Shown: positions 35,554 through 45,085, counted from the stretch's first letter. The stretch: 64,000 nt of DNA from an uncultured Alphaproteobacteria bacterium (GCA_943788635.1 CALSRA010000023.1:1-64000); one strand, 5' to 3'. The notes: generated from the letters alone by a model not told the origin. Numbers and translations are program-made.

Positions 35554-36281
35554 TGAACGCCTCCCTCAATGACTCGCGGTTCCCCGATGAGCGACTGTAT
35601 TCCGTATGCCGGTAACGGCGATGGAATCCTGTGTACGGTTTCACTGGCCGGAGCCACATCCTGCCGCTCCAGCCGATGGCTAAGGTACATCCACAAACGT
35701 TCTATTTCCTCTGCCGAGCGGGACTTCCGCGGTAGCTCCATAACAGTGCGACCGTCGATCATACTTGACGCAAAATCGGTACGCTGATGAATAATGGAAG
35801 GCGCCAGCGTTCCATGCTGTGACAGGGCGATCACCGCTTCTGATGTAATCCGTGCCCGCGGCGTGGCACCGTTGATGACAAACACCATCGGCTTACCCAT
35901 ACGTTCCGCCAGCTCAATGGTCGCGCCCGCAGCGCGCAAATCATGTGGGCTTGGGCGGGTCGGAATCACCACCAGATCCGCCACCTTGATCACATGCGCA
36001 ATCGTCAGTGTAATCGCCGGCGGCGTATCCACGACCAGCAATCGGATACCAAGACGTTTCATCCGCTCAATGTCATTGGGAAGCTGCGCGATAATCGTCC
36101 GGGCGAAGACCGGCGTTTCAGCCTTTCTTTCATTCCACCAGTCCGAAAGGCTGCCCTGCGGGTCCGTATCGACCAGTGCAATAGGACCGAAACCGGCGCG
36201 CTCCGCCTGCACGGCGATATGACCTGCGAGTGTCGTCTTTCCGGATCCTCCCTTGCGGGAGGTCACTGCCATCACCAACAT
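35550..36281 (-). CDS. ParA-family ATPase, orphan
   Basis: 243 aa. Deviant Walker A KGGSGKTT (residues 10-17), ALVDTDPQGSLSDWW (switch I), LLVVDTPPAITLTIAHVI (Walker B) and VIPTRPSPHDLRAAGATIEL. It lacks the N-terminal DNA-binding domain of plasmid type Ia ParA and has no parB next to it. The partners are an RHH-like protein and a PAS_5 protein. It resembles ParA relatives that position chemosensory arrays, carboxysomes or polar complexes along the nucleoid. The cargo is unknown. Confidence 0.85.
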   Translation of the reverse strand: MLVMAVTSRKGGSGKTTLAGHIAVQAERAGFGPIALVDTDPQGSLSDWWNERKAETPVFARTIIAQLPNDIERMKRLGIRLLVVDTPPAITLTIAHVIKVADLVVIPTRPSPHDLRAAGATIELAERMGKPMVFVINGATPRARITSEAVIALSQHGTLAPSIIHQRTDFASSMIDGRTVMELPRKSRSAEEIERLWMYLSHRLERQDVAPASETVHRIPSPLPAYGIQSLIGEPRVIEGGVQ

Positions 36282-36414
36282 CGTCTTCTCCTCGTCGTCG
36301 CATGCCGCTTCGATAAGGCCATCGTCATCAAGACGCTGCCGATAGCCCGGTCACAACATGGAGCGCCCGTTTGTTGCCCCAGAAGTCGCGTTACGAAAGA
36401 TAGTGATCGTGCAA

Positions 36415-36535
36415 TGAGTACTTCAGGTCAATATTTTTTTATTTAGTATAATTCATCTATAAGAGATTTTTATTTAATAAAAAAGTTGTCATTATTTTAT
36501 ATATAATTTTATTATTATCCAACATTCCGGTTCTT
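36415..36535. promoter_or_regulatory. AT-rich tract upstream of the ParA operon
   Basis: About 120 bases consisting almost entirely of A and T (TTTTTTATTTAGTATAATTC and similar), in sharp contrast to the GC-rich surroundings. It lies between the parA start and the terminator of the peptide transporter operon. Likely the parA promoter region or a nucleoid-protein binding site. No gene is visible in the 36282-36587 gap. Confidence 0.5.
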
Positions 36536-36587
36536 CATCAGCCATAACCAACACAAGCCAAAGACAGCAACGCAATCGGGTGTGCAT

Positions 36588-36621
36588 AAAAAAGGCCACC
36601 GCGCTGTACTGCGCGGTGGCC
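36588..36621 (-). terminator. Terminator of the peptide ABC transporter operon
   Basis: On the minus strand GGCCACCGCGC and GCGCGGTGGCC form an 11-bp perfect stem with a 6-base loop, followed by six T. It lies 25 bases beyond the stop of the last transporter gene. Confidence 0.92.
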
Positions 36622-36645
36622 TGATCAATCGATAATCTGATTGGT

Positions 36646-37557
36646 TTAGCGGGACCGCAAGCGGGGATCCAGCACGTCGCGCAAGGCGTCGCCGAACAGG
36701 TTGAAGGCGAACACCGCCAGCGTGATCGCGCAGCCCCGGGAAGATCAGCCACCCAGGGCGCGCTCTCCGCGTATTCCTCCGCTCCGCCCTGCAGCATCAG
36801 GCCCCAGGCGGGCACGTCGGCTCCTGCACGCCCAGGCCTAGATAGGACAGCGATGCCTCGAGCAGGATCGCCTGCCCGACGAAGGCCGTGAGCATGATCA
36901 GGAACGGCGCCATCACGTTCGGCACCATGTGGCGCAGAGATAATCCGGGTATGCAGAGAACCCGCAGGCCCGCGCCGCGTCGACATAGGGGATCTCGCGG
37001 ATCGCCAAGGCGTTCGAGCGCACCACCCGGGCGCATTGCGGGATGAACGGTATCGTAATCGCGACAATGATCACGTTCTCGGTCCCCGTCCCCAGCACCG
37101 CGACCACGGCCAGCGCCAGGATGATCAGCGGAAAGGCCAGGAACACGTCCCATGATCGCGCTGGGAAACACCAGATCGAACGTGCCGCCGAAATAGGCGC
37201 TGGCGACACGCCGAGGACCAGCCCGCCATGAACGAGCCGACGAAGGCGGCGACGAAGCCGACGAACAAGTGCGGTCCGCGCCCCGTAGATCACCCGGGTC
37301 AGAATATCCCGGCCGTAATTGTCTGTACCGAGCGGATGCTCCAGACCTGGCGCCACGAGCATCGCTTCAAAGCTGATCTGTTCGGGATCGTAGACAGTAA
37401 TGAAATCGGCAAAAATTGCTGCCAGGATCATCACAATAACGATCAAGGCGCCAGCAGCGCCGAGCGGTTGATTGCGACAAAAACCACCAAAAGCCTTCAG
37501 TTGTTTACTGAACTGACTTTCTTCTAGATTGCTGTCGTCACTGGTTATCACGGCCAT
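36646..37557 (-). pseudogene. dppC: Dipeptide ABC transporter permease DppC, frameshifted
   Basis: Read across frames this is an ordinary DppC permease of about 300 aa: NQPLGAAGALIVIVMILAA, LGTDNYGRDILTRVIYGART, MDVFLAFPLIILALAVVAVL, ARVVRSNALAIREIPYVDAA, HMVPNVMAPFLIMLTAF and a C-terminal GDALRDVLDPRLRSR before TAA 36646. About five single-base shifts are needed, near 37265, 37155, 36945, 36815 and 36750. The first 180 bases (37380-37557) are clean and less GC-rich; the shifted part is visibly GC-richer. It makes the membrane channel with DppB. The lesions cluster, which points to an assembly or sequence problem. Confidence 0.8.
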
Positions 37558-37568
37558 ATCAAGGCACC

Positions 37569-38540
37569 TCAGGCGTAACGAATTCGGGGATCAAGCCAGG
37601 CATATAGAAGATCCACGAAAAAGTTGGTGAGAATGAATATCAACGCGACCAGCATCACCAGTTGCTGTGTCATGTTGTAATCATGGTTCAGGACGGCTTC
37701 GACGAACAGTTTACCCAGCCCGTTCAGGTTGAAGACCTGCTCCGTGACAACGAGCCCCCCCATCAGGAACGCGAACTCCATGCCGATGACGGTCACGACC
37801 GGCAAAAGCGCGTTCTTCAGGGCATGACGATTGATGATTACCTTTTCGAGCAGCCCCTTGGCCCGCGCCGTGCGGACATAGTCCTCGCGCAACACTTCCA
37901 GCAAGGCCGATCGGGTCATACGGACCGATACTGCCGCATACCGGTACCCCGTCGCCAGTGCCGGCCAGATCAATTGCGCGAGATTGCCCAGCGGGTCCTC
38001 AAATGGCGACACATAGGTGATGGGCGGCATCCACGGTGTACCGAACCAGGCCTGGGTGTAAATCAGTAGACCCAGAATGATCAGAATGCCGAGCCAGAAT
38101 GATGGCATGGCGATTCCGGCAATGGAGAAACTTCTCACGACATAATCGATCCAGGTATTCTGCTTTACGGCAGAAATTGTGCCGAGCGGAATAGCAATAA
38201 TAATGGAAAGAATCGTCGCCATTAACGCCAGTTGCATTGATAGCTTGAACCGGAGGCCGATTTCCTCGGTAATCGGCCGGGAGGTCCACATGGAAATCCC
38301 CAAATCGAAGGTAAAATAGCCTCCGATAAAGCGGCCAAACTGGACGATTTTTGAATCGTTCAGGCCCAGGTTTTCCTGACAGATCGCGATGGCTTCCGGA
38401 TCAGCGAACAATCCCGTGCCGGCCATACGCATTTCACAGACATCCCCCGGCGCAAGCCGCAAGACGAAGAACACGAGGACCGCGGCGCCAAGAAGCGTCG
38501 GAATCATCAAAAGAATACGGTTGATAATATATTTGTACAT
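37569..38540 (-). CDS. dppB: Dipeptide ABC transporter permease DppB
   Basis: 323 aa, six membrane helices. MYKYIINRILLMIPTLLGAAV is the typical start; LGLNDSKIVQFGRFIGGYF, the BPD_transp_1 core, and EDYVRTARAKGLLEKVIINRHALKNAL (EAA loop that contacts the ATPase) are present; it ends NFFVDLLYAWLDPRIRYA. Intact, in contrast with dppC, 11 bases downstream. A strong hairpin separates it from the binding-protein gene. Confidence 0.93.
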   Translation of the reverse strand: MYKYIINRILLMIPTLLGAAVLVFFVLRLAPGDVCEMRMAGTGLFADPEAIAICQENLGLNDSKIVQFGRFIGGYFTFDLGISMWTSRPITEEIGLRFKLSMQLALMATILSIIIAIPLGTISAVKQNTWIDYVVRSFSIAGIAMPSFWLGILIILGLLIYTQAWFGTPWMPPITYVSPFEDPLGNLAQLIWPALATGYRYAAVSVRMTRSALLEVLREDYVRTARAKGLLEKVIINRHALKNALLPVVTVIGMEFAFLMGGLVVTEQVFNLNGLGKLFVEAVLNHDYNMTQQLVMLVALIFILTNFFVDLLYAWLDPRIRYA

Positions 38541-38612
38541 TGTCCAGCAGAGCCTTGATCCGAAAGGGCCATTCGTATTGGCACAGGCGAAATCGTTTAA
38601 GGGCCTCGGCGA

Positions 38613-38643
38613 CCCGCCATGCGCCGTCAGGACGCATGGCGGG
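38613..38643 (-). repeat. Intercistronic hairpin between dppA-like and dppB genes
   Basis: CCCGCCATGCG and CGCATGGCGGG form an 11-bp perfect stem around a 9-base loop, with no T tract. This fits an mRNA-stabilising or partial-termination hairpin that keeps binding-protein levels above permease levels. Confidence 0.7.
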
Positions 38644-38672
38644 CGCTTCGGATTACATCGAAAGTGCCGCCT

Positions 38673-40277
38673 CTACTTGTCCAGCCAAACGTTGTCGAGC
38701 TGCTGGTTCAGGTAGTGGCTTGGTGCGATCTTCCAGCCCTTAACATAGGAACGGTGCGGGTTGATCTTGTACCACCAGAGCGCGGGACCTACGTAGGCTT
38801 CTTCGTCCATGACAATTTTCTCGAAGCGGCGCATCATTTTACGCACCTTCGCCTTGTCACCTTCTTTGTTCATCTTGTCGTAAAGATCCTGCACTTCCTT
38901 GTTTTCGCACTGCGTGTAGTTATTGGTCGAACCACACAGCACCTTGGAAACGTCCACGGTCGGGTTTACAACCGACTGGCAACCCGCATCCAGGCCGACC
39001 TGATAGTCACGGGTCTTCCGGTACTTGTCATACCACTGCGCCGTCGGCACAGCCTTCTGCGTTACCTTCACGCCGATCTGCTTCCACTGATCAATCAGCC
39101 AGGTACCAACAATCTTGTACGGCTGATCAACTGCGCGGTTGTGCAGGTCAAAGGTCAGATTTTCATGACCGGCTTCCTTCAGCAGACGCTTCGCTTCGGC
39201 GCGCGACGCCTTGATGTCCGGCCAGAACCCGGCGAGGGATTCCAGTTCTTCTTTGGTTGCCGCCAGTTCATGCCCCGGGAAGACCACGCCACCCGGCGTT
39301 TTCACGATGGCAATTTTTGACAGGTATTCCGAACCGCCCCAGCGATCGACTGCCAGGGTAAGGGCTCGGCGAACACGCGCATCGTCGAACGGCGGCATTT
39401 TGGTATTGAATACCACCATGTTGCCACAGTTCCAGTTACTTTCCTGGACGGTAATCTTGTCACCCAGCGCTTTCACAAGGTCGTCGCGGGCTTTCGGCGG
39501 GAACCCGCGAAACTCGATCGCTGCCTGATCGGCACGAATGGCCTGCAGACGAAGCGACATCTTGGGAGCAATAATCGCCTTGTAGCCATCCAGATAAGGA
39601 CGTCCCTCGACGTAGTAGTTGGGGTTCTTCTTGCCTTCGATGGATGAGCCGGCTTCATGGGTTACGAAAATGAAGGGACCGGATCCATTGATGTTCGCCT
39701 TGTGCCAGCCGTAGCCGTGCTCATCCAGATCCTTCTTGGAATAGATCCAGGCAAACGGATCACCAAGAGCCGGCTTGAAGGCCGGTGACGGATATTTCAG
39801 CTTGAAAATAACGGTTTCCGCATCTGGCGCTTCGATGGAATCAACCATCGTATAGAAAGCCTTGCGGGAGCTCGGCACCCCTGCCGGCGGGAAAATGATC
39901 TTATCCCAACTCGCCTTTACATCCGCGGATGAAAGCGGCGTGCCATCATGGAATTTAACGCCGGTCCGGATCTTGAACGTGTAAACCGTTCCGTTCTCAG
40001 TCGGTTCCGGCACCCCGCCAACGCACAGATCACAAATGAAATCCGACGACTGCGGATCATCCGGGTTCACCTTGATCAGAAGGCTGTAAACCGGTGCCAA
40101 CGGATGAATCACACCGAAGGTCGTTTCCTGATGCGCGTCATAGGACGGCGGGTTACTTGGAACGACAAAATTGAGAATGCCGCCGGACTTGGGCGTCTGC
40201 GCCGAAGCACCAACCGCCCCCAGTCCTATCGCCGCGCCCGCTCCGAGCGCGATCATACTCGCTAGTATTCGTTTCAT
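38673..40277 (-). CDS. dppA: Family 5 peptide ABC transporter substrate-binding protein
   Basis: 534 aa. Sec signal peptide (MIALGAGAAIGLGAVGASAQ), then a class C solute-binding fold: GGILNFVVPSNPPSYDAHQE, VYTFKIRTGVKFHDGTPLSSADV, GSGPFIFVTHEAGSS and DDARVRRALTLAVDR. It captures di- or oligopeptides, or a related solute, in the periplasm. It is placed between the ATPase and permease genes rather than first. The hairpin downstream may raise its share of the transcript. Gene symbol is by analogy; the substrate is not defined. Confidence 0.85.
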   Translation of the reverse strand: MKRILASMIALGAGAAIGLGAVGASAQTPKSGGILNFVVPSNPPSYDAHQETTFGVIHPLAPVYSLLIKVNPDDPQSSDFICDLCVGGVPEPTENGTVYTFKIRTGVKFHDGTPLSSADVKASWDKIIFPPAGVPSSRKAFYTMVDSIEAPDAETVIFKLKYPSPAFKPALGDPFAWIYSKKDLDEHGYGWHKANINGSGPFIFVTHEAGSSIEGKKNPNYYVEGRPYLDGYKAIIAPKMSLRLQAIRADQAAIEFRGFPPKARDDLVKALGDKITVQESNWNCGNMVVFNTKMPPFDDARVRRALTLAVDRWGGSEYLSKIAIVKTPGGVVFPGHELAATKEELESLAGFWPDIKASRAEAKRLLKEAGHENLTFDLHNRAVDQPYKIVGTWLIDQWKQIGVKVTQKAVPTAQWYDKYRKTRDYQVGLDAGCQSVVNPTVDVSKVLCGSTNNYTQCENKEVQDLYDKMNKEGDKAKVRKMMRRFEKIVMDEEAYVGPALWWYKINPHRSYVKGWKIAPSHYLNQQLDNVWLDK

Positions 40278-40361
40278 GTTTGCATCTCCTTCTCCCTGAA
40301 TTGGTCGTGTGTGCTTCCCTGACGATAACCTAGCTTATTATTTTATATTCTCGATTGGGCC

Positions 40362-41414
40362 TCAAACCTCGCTGCAGGCAACCCAGTGCCCCGGTCTCAA
40401 CTCACGCAATACCGGGGTATCCACGCTACAGCTATCCGTTGCCAACGAGCAGCGCGGATGGAAAACGCAGCCTGACGGAGGATCAATCGGGCTCGGCACC
40501 TCGCCCTGGACCACGCTGATGCTCGCGCCCGGCCTCCACCTGCCGGGTCCGGCACCGGCACCGCCGAGAGCAGCGCCTGCGTGTAGGGGTGCATCGGATT
40601 GTCGAATAAGCTCGTCCGATTCCGCCAGCTCCACGATCTTGCCGAGATACATCACCGCGACCCGGTGGCAGAGATGGCGCACCACGCTCAGATCGTGCGC
40701 GATGAACAGATAGGTCAGGTTGAACTGCTCGCGCAGATCTTCCAGCAGGTTGATCACCTGGGCCTGGATCGACACATCCAGCGCCGAGACCGCCTCGTCG
40801 CAGACGATCAGTTCCGGCCGCATGGACAGCGCCCGGGCGATCCCGACGCGCTGCCGCTGGCCGCCGCTCATCTCATGCGGATAGCGGTCCGCCATGCGCG
40901 GGTTCAGCCCGCAGACCGCTCAACAGCTCGGCGACACCCGCGCTGCGGCGCTTTGCCGCTTGTCCGGCTCCACGCCCGTGCACAGGCCATCGGCTCGGCG
41001 ATGATGTCGCCGACCTTCATGCGCGGGTTCAGCGACGAGAACGGGTCCTGGAAGATCACCTGGATCGCGCTCGCGCACCTTGTTCAGCGCCGCTCCGGCT
41101 CATCCTTCGCCAGGTCGCCGGCCGTCGATAGACGATCTGCGCCGGCGGTCGGCGGGATCAAGCTGCAGAATGCACCGCCCCGTCGTCGACTTGCCGCAGC
41201 CGGACTCGCCGACCAGTCCCAGCGTCTCGCCACTGGCGAACCTCGAAGCTGATCACCGTCCACCGCCTTCACATTGGGCGACGGCCTTCTTGACGCAGAA
41301 TGCCCTCGGTGATCGGGAAATGCTTCTTCAGGCTCCTTGACCGTGCAGCAGCGTACCTCGCCCAGCCCGGTTGCTCGGGGGCGGCCGGTTTCCGACTCTA
41401 ACGGCCACGCTCAC
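40362..41414 (-). pseudogene. dppF: Peptide ABC transporter ATPase DppF, frameshifted
   Basis: A GTG at 41414 after AGGAAGG begins the frame. The second half is readable: [20 protein letters not shown] (signature), [20 protein letters not shown] (Walker B), [20 protein letters not shown], then [16 protein letters not shown] in another frame and a C-terminal [20 protein letters not shown]. The first half contains a Walker A region broken by several one-base shifts between about 40900 and 41390. Bases about 40490-41400 are more GC-rich than the flanks. It would energise transport with DppD. The same caution about assembly applies as for dppC. Confidence 0.78.
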
Positions 41415-41439
41415 GATGCCTTCCTCATGCGATTCTTGC

Positions 41440-42414
41440 CTACCTTGTCTCCTGCTCCCAGCACGCAGTCAGATGCCCTTCGCCGACATCTTCAAGCGGG
41501 GGAATTTCACGGGCGCAACGATCCACAGCGAAGGTGCAGCGTGGCCGGAATGCACATCCGCCATCCAGCTGCGTCAAATCGGGCGGCTGGCCATCAATCG
41601 GAATAAGCCGCGACCCGCGCGGTTGATCCAGTCGGGGAACCGAACGCAGCAGACCCAGCGTGTAGGGGTGGCGGGGATTGTGATAAATTTCCGCCGCGGT
41701 GCCCCGCTCGATGATCTTGCCCGCATACATGACATTCACACGATTGGCATAACGCGCCACAACGCCGAGGTTATGCGTGATAATCACAAGCGCGACGCCA
41801 AGGCGCTGCGTCAATTCCTTCATAAGCTCAAGAATCTGGGCCTGGATCGTGACATCAAGCGCCGTTGTCGGCTCGTCCGCGATGATCAGTTTCGGCTCAC
41901 AGGCCAGCGCCATCGCGATCATGACCCGCTGCCGCATGCCGCCCGACAGATGATGCGGGTATTGCTCAAGGCGCCGATCCGCATCCGAGATACCGACAAG
42001 CCGCAGCAATTCGCGTGCCCGGTCCATCGCCTTCTCATGCTCAAGACCGATATGATGCTCCACCGTTTCGGTGAGCTGCCGGCCGATGGTCAATACCGGA
42101 TTAAGCGACGTCATCGGTTCCTGGAAAACCATGCCGATATGGTTGCCGCGGATTTCCCGAATCTCGTCGTCGCTCATGGAAAGGAGTTCTTTGCCCATGA
42201 AGCGGATACTGCCGCCGACGATCTTGCCGGGAGGATCGGGGATGAGACGGAGCACCGAAAGAGCGCTCACGGATTTGCCGCAACCGGACTCACCTACGAT
42301 AGCAACAGTTTCACCTTCTTCGACGCTATACGTAATACCGTCGACGGCCTTCACTGTTCCTGCTGAGGTTTCAAATTCAGTTTGCAGGTCACTGATCTGT
42401 AAAAGCGCAGCCAA
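41440..42414 (-). CDS. dppD: Peptide ABC transporter ATPase DppD
   Basis: 324 aa, started at TTG 42414 with an AGGGA site nine bases upstream. Walker [15 protein letters not shown] (about residue 38), HHLSGGMRQRVMIAMALA signature, LIIADEPTTALDVTIQAQIL Walker B, VVARYANRVNVMYAGKIIERG, and the oligopeptide C-terminal extension with CAFRPRCTFAVDRC. First gene of the operon (dppD, dppF, dppA, dppB, dppC) running leftwards to the terminator at 36.6 kb. Confidence 0.94.
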   Translation of the reverse strand: MAALLQISDLQTEFETSAGTVKAVDGITYSVEEGETVAIVGESGCGKSVSALSVLRLIPDPPGKIVGGSIRFMGKELLSMSDDEIREIRGNHIGMVFQEPMTSLNPVLTIGRQLTETVEHHIGLEHEKAMDRARELLRLVGISDADRRLEQYPHHLSGGMRQRVMIAMALACEPKLIIADEPTTALDVTIQAQILELMKELTQRLGVALVIITHNLGVVARYANRVNVMYAGKIIERGTAAEIYHNPRHPYTLGLLRSVPRLDQPRGSRLIPIDGQPPDLTQLDGGCAFRPRCTFAVDRCAREIPPLEDVGEGHLTACWEQETR

Positions 42415-42470
42415 AATTATTCCCTGTTCTAACTTGTTTATCCGCTTCTTATCAGCGGTTATTAGAGGCG

Positions 42471-42499
42471 AGGCTAGGTACCCCGCGACACTTTGTCAA
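42471..42499 (-). promoter_or_regulatory. Candidate sigma-70 promoter of the dpp operon
   Basis: On the minus strand TTGACA (42494-42499) and TAGCCT (42471-42476) are separated by 17 bases, about 60 bases upstream of the dppD start. The -35 is perfect and the -10 weak. Confidence 0.5.
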
Positions 42500-42967
42500 C
42501 CGGCAAAGCCCTTGACAAATGGCAGCCCCGGCACAGCGAAAAAGTCGCAACTTTAAAGGGGTTTAAGAGAATATTCAGCCGCCGCCGACACAGCCTGCCC
42601 ATGGCTGAAATTTCGTTTCTCGAAGGCCTTCTGTCGGTAAGCCGCGATAACGCCAGCAGGCTGGGTTATATTTATCCGAAAACAAACTATGACCGGCAAC
42701 CGCTGTGCGCGCCGCCCCGCCCTCCCGTACCGGGCGAGCCGTTTTTATTTACAAATACTAATGGAGGTTTTCGGCCACGCCTGGCGGGTTGGATGCAGAC
42801 GTACCGGTATGCGTACCTGGCAGCTTCGCATCCTGTAACATTGCTGAACGCGACAATTTGCCTATCCGTCTTGCGGCATTCTTCTCCGCAATTGGCTTGC
42901 TTCCTCACAAGGGAGGTATACATCACTCGCAGGATCACAGTGCCCCGTTTACCGACTGGAACATGCG
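42500..42967. other. Intergenic region between dpp operon and mipA
   Basis: About 470 bases. Open frames here have no family features. A GGGAGG site at about 42921 precedes no good start. It presumably carries the mipA promoter. No RNA gene or repeat seen. Confidence 0.5.
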
Positions 42968-43849
42968 ATGAATTCCCAAGCAATGTCCGCGCAACGCACC
43001 GGTGTGACAGTTTCTTTGCCCCGCCCCTTTCTTCCCATCAGCGTCGCTATCGCCATCGGCTTCATGGCAGGCAGTGCATTGTCCGAAGAGGCAACGAAAC
43101 CGAACCCCAAAGACAATGACTGGCGATTGACGCTTGGCGTTGGCGCCATGATCGCGCCGGATTACGAGGGCTCGGACGATTACGAAGCGATACCGTTGCC
43201 ACTGATCGATCTCTCCTGGCGCGACAAGGTTTCGATCGGCACGCTTGGCGGCCCCGGTATTAAAGTGAACTTCTTCAAATTAAACGGGCCGACACCGAAG
43301 GACTTTCTGACCCTTTCGACCGCCGTCCGCTATGGCGGCGGGCGAGAACAGGATGATAACGACGCCCTGCAAGGGCTTGGCGATATCGATGGCGGCATGA
43401 TGGTCAGCCTGGCGGCAGACTATCAATATCAGGATTTCGGTATCGGCCTGGCCGTCAACCGCGATGTGACGGGCGACCGCGAAGGCACCACGGTCAATGC
43501 GGGACTGCATTATTCCTTCAAGCTTGGGGTGCCGCGCACGATGCTGACACTCGGCACCGATATGACCTGGGCCGACGACGACTATATGGGAACGACCTTC
43601 GGCATCTCAGCCGCCCAGGCAGCCGCTTCCCGGCGCGGCTTCGCTGCATTCGATGCCTCTTCCGGGGTCAAGGATGTCGGTGTAAGCGCCAAGGTTCGGC
43701 ACCGTTGGGACGACAATATCGGCCTCCTCGGCCAGGTTGGGTATACCCGACTGCTCGGCGACGCAGCGGACAGCCCCATCGTGGATCAGGATGGCGACGC
43801 AGGACAATTTTCAGCGCTTGTCGGACTCACCTATAGCTGGGGTTGGTAA
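42968..43849 (+). CDS. MipA/OmpV family outer membrane protein
   Basis: 293 aa. A signal peptide (ISVAIAIGFMAGSALS, after a 20-residue N-tail) leads into a beta barrel: LTLGVGAMIAPDYEGSDDYE, PLPLIDLSWRDKVSIGTLGG and a closing FSALVGLTYSWGW with terminal aromatic residue as required for barrel assembly. OmpV-type proteins are linked to antibiotic uptake or scaffolding of MltA with PBP1B. The start may lie further in, since the N-terminal 20 residues are unusual. Confidence 0.88.
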   Translation: MNSQAMSAQRTGVTVSLPRPFLPISVAIAIGFMAGSALSEEATKPNPKDNDWRLTLGVGAMIAPDYEGSDDYEAIPLPLIDLSWRDKVSIGTLGGPGIKVNFFKLNGPTPKDFLTLSTAVRYGGGREQDDNDALQGLGDIDGGMMVSLAADYQYQDFGIGLAVNRDVTGDREGTTVNAGLHYSFKLGVPRTMLTLGTDMTWADDDYMGTTFGISAAQAAASRRGFAAFDASSGVKDVGVSAKVRHRWDDNIGLLGQVGYTRLLGDAADSPIVDQDGDAGQFSALVGLTYSWGW

Positions 43850-44075
43850 GCGGCGCTTCACAGGCTCCGGTTCGCACCAAAGCTCGTCGCTGATTAGCGA
43901 TCACGGCGACACCAGATACGCCGATGCCGCGCGCTTGGCAGCATGCGCCGGCGATGGCCACCTTGCCACCCCCCTGCGTCCGGCGAAATCGCTCCGCGTG
44001 CTTACCTAATGCTTACCTCGAATTCATGGCTCAGAGAGAGCCATTTCCGAGACTCATATAACCCATTGAAATAGG
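43850..44075. other. Intergenic, no feature seen
   Basis: 226 bases between mipA and the tRNA-Leu 3' end. No hairpin with T tract and no gene found. Confidence 0.4.
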
Positions 44076-44162
44076 TGGTGCGGGCGGCGGGACTTGAACC
44101 CACACACCCTTTCGGATAGCAGATTTTAAGTCTGCTGCGTCTACCAATTCCGCCACGCCCGC
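44076..44162 (-). tRNA. tRNA-Leu (anticodon TAA)
   Basis: 87 bases including an encoded CCA. Acceptor GCGGGCG pairs with CGCCCGC; the D arm contains TTGGTAGACGC; anticodon loop CTTAAAA gives TAA; a long variable arm (class II) and T arm GGTTCAAGTCC follow. Confidence 0.95.
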
Positions 44163-44225
44163 AATCCGGCGCGGACGGTACCGATTGAACCGCCGGGGCG
44201 CAAGTATCGATGCTACCGAAACCGA

Positions 44226-44993
44226 CTAAGTTTCTTCCGGATAGACCGGATCACCGCCATGCGCGCGGATCAGGTCCGCTGCCTCCGTAATCGCCTGCTG
44301 CAACAGCGCCGCATCGGTATGCCGCATGACGATATTGGTACCGGTGATACCGCCGGGGCGGTAAAAGGGATAACTGCCGATATCAATGGCCGGATATTTC
44401 GTCTGCAGCGTGCCCAGCGCCTGGGCAATGATCCCCTCCCCCACTTCGCCGCCCACCGTCCGGGACAACATGGTCGAACCGCCCTGCAACGTCGCCTTCA
44501 GCCCATCCAGCATCGCCTGCATGACCACGGGCACCCCCGCCATGACGAATACATTTTCAACCTGGAACCCCGGGGCCGTGGATACAGGGTTGGTGATCAG
44601 CGAGGCCCCTTCCGGGGTATTGGCCATGCGCAGCCGCCATTCGTTCAATTCGCGCCCCGTCCGCGCGTAATGTGCTTCAAGCAGCGCCGCGGCTTCAGGA
44701 TTCCGGATCAGCGGCCGGCCGAAGGCCTTCGCCACGCATTCGGCTGTTATGTCGTCATGGGTCGGACCGATACCGCCTGTCGTAAAGACATAATCATACG
44801 CGGCCCGCAGCGCGTTGACCGCGCCGACAATGGCCGCTTCGGTATCCGGCACCACGCGGACCTCGGACAGACGAATACCGACCTCGTTCAGACCCTTGGC
44901 CAGGTATTGCAGATTGATATCCTGGGTCCGGCCCGAGAGAATCTCGTTGCCGATGATCACCATTGCCGCCCGAACAATCGTTTCGCTGCTCAT
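44226..44993 (-). CDS. CinA-type molybdopterin-binding domain protein
   Basis: 255 aa from ATG 44993 (MSSETIVRAAMVIIGNEILSG). TTGGIGPTHDDITAECVAKAF is the MoaB/MogA-like signature; VFVMAGVPVVMQAML and a C-terminal GITGTNIVMRHTD complete the COG1058 domain. It lacks the C-terminal nicotinamide-nucleotide deamidase domain of full CinA, a common arrangement in alphaproteobacteria. In the full protein this domain hydrolyses ADP-ribose. It lies downstream of fliN in the same direction. Confidence 0.88.
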   Translation of the reverse strand: MSSETIVRAAMVIIGNEILSGRTQDINLQYLAKGLNEVGIRLSEVRVVPDTEAAIVGAVNALRAAYDYVFTTGGIGPTHDDITAECVAKAFGRPLIRNPEAAALLEAHYARTGRELNEWRLRMANTPEGASLITNPVSTAPGFQVENVFVMAGVPVVMQAMLDGLKATLQGGSTMLSRTVGGEVGEGIIAQALGTLQTKYPAIDIGSYPFYRPGGITGTNIVMRHTDAALLQQAITEAADLIRAHGGDPVYPEET

Positions 44994-45085
44994 CGCCATC
45001 CACACTGCGTTTCATGAAGTGACAAATTTGCCCTGCCACAGCCAATCTGGCAATGCGCCTTCCGGACCTGATCGGCAAACCCGGA

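Noticed and set aside
38619..39320. 233-codon plus-strand frame over the binding-protein gene
   Set aside because: Antisense shadow; the minus-strand protein has a signal peptide and full family length.
42493..43119. 208-codon frame overlapping the mipA start
   Set aside because: Overlaps the signal-peptide region of mipA and shows no domain; the upstream part looks non-coding.
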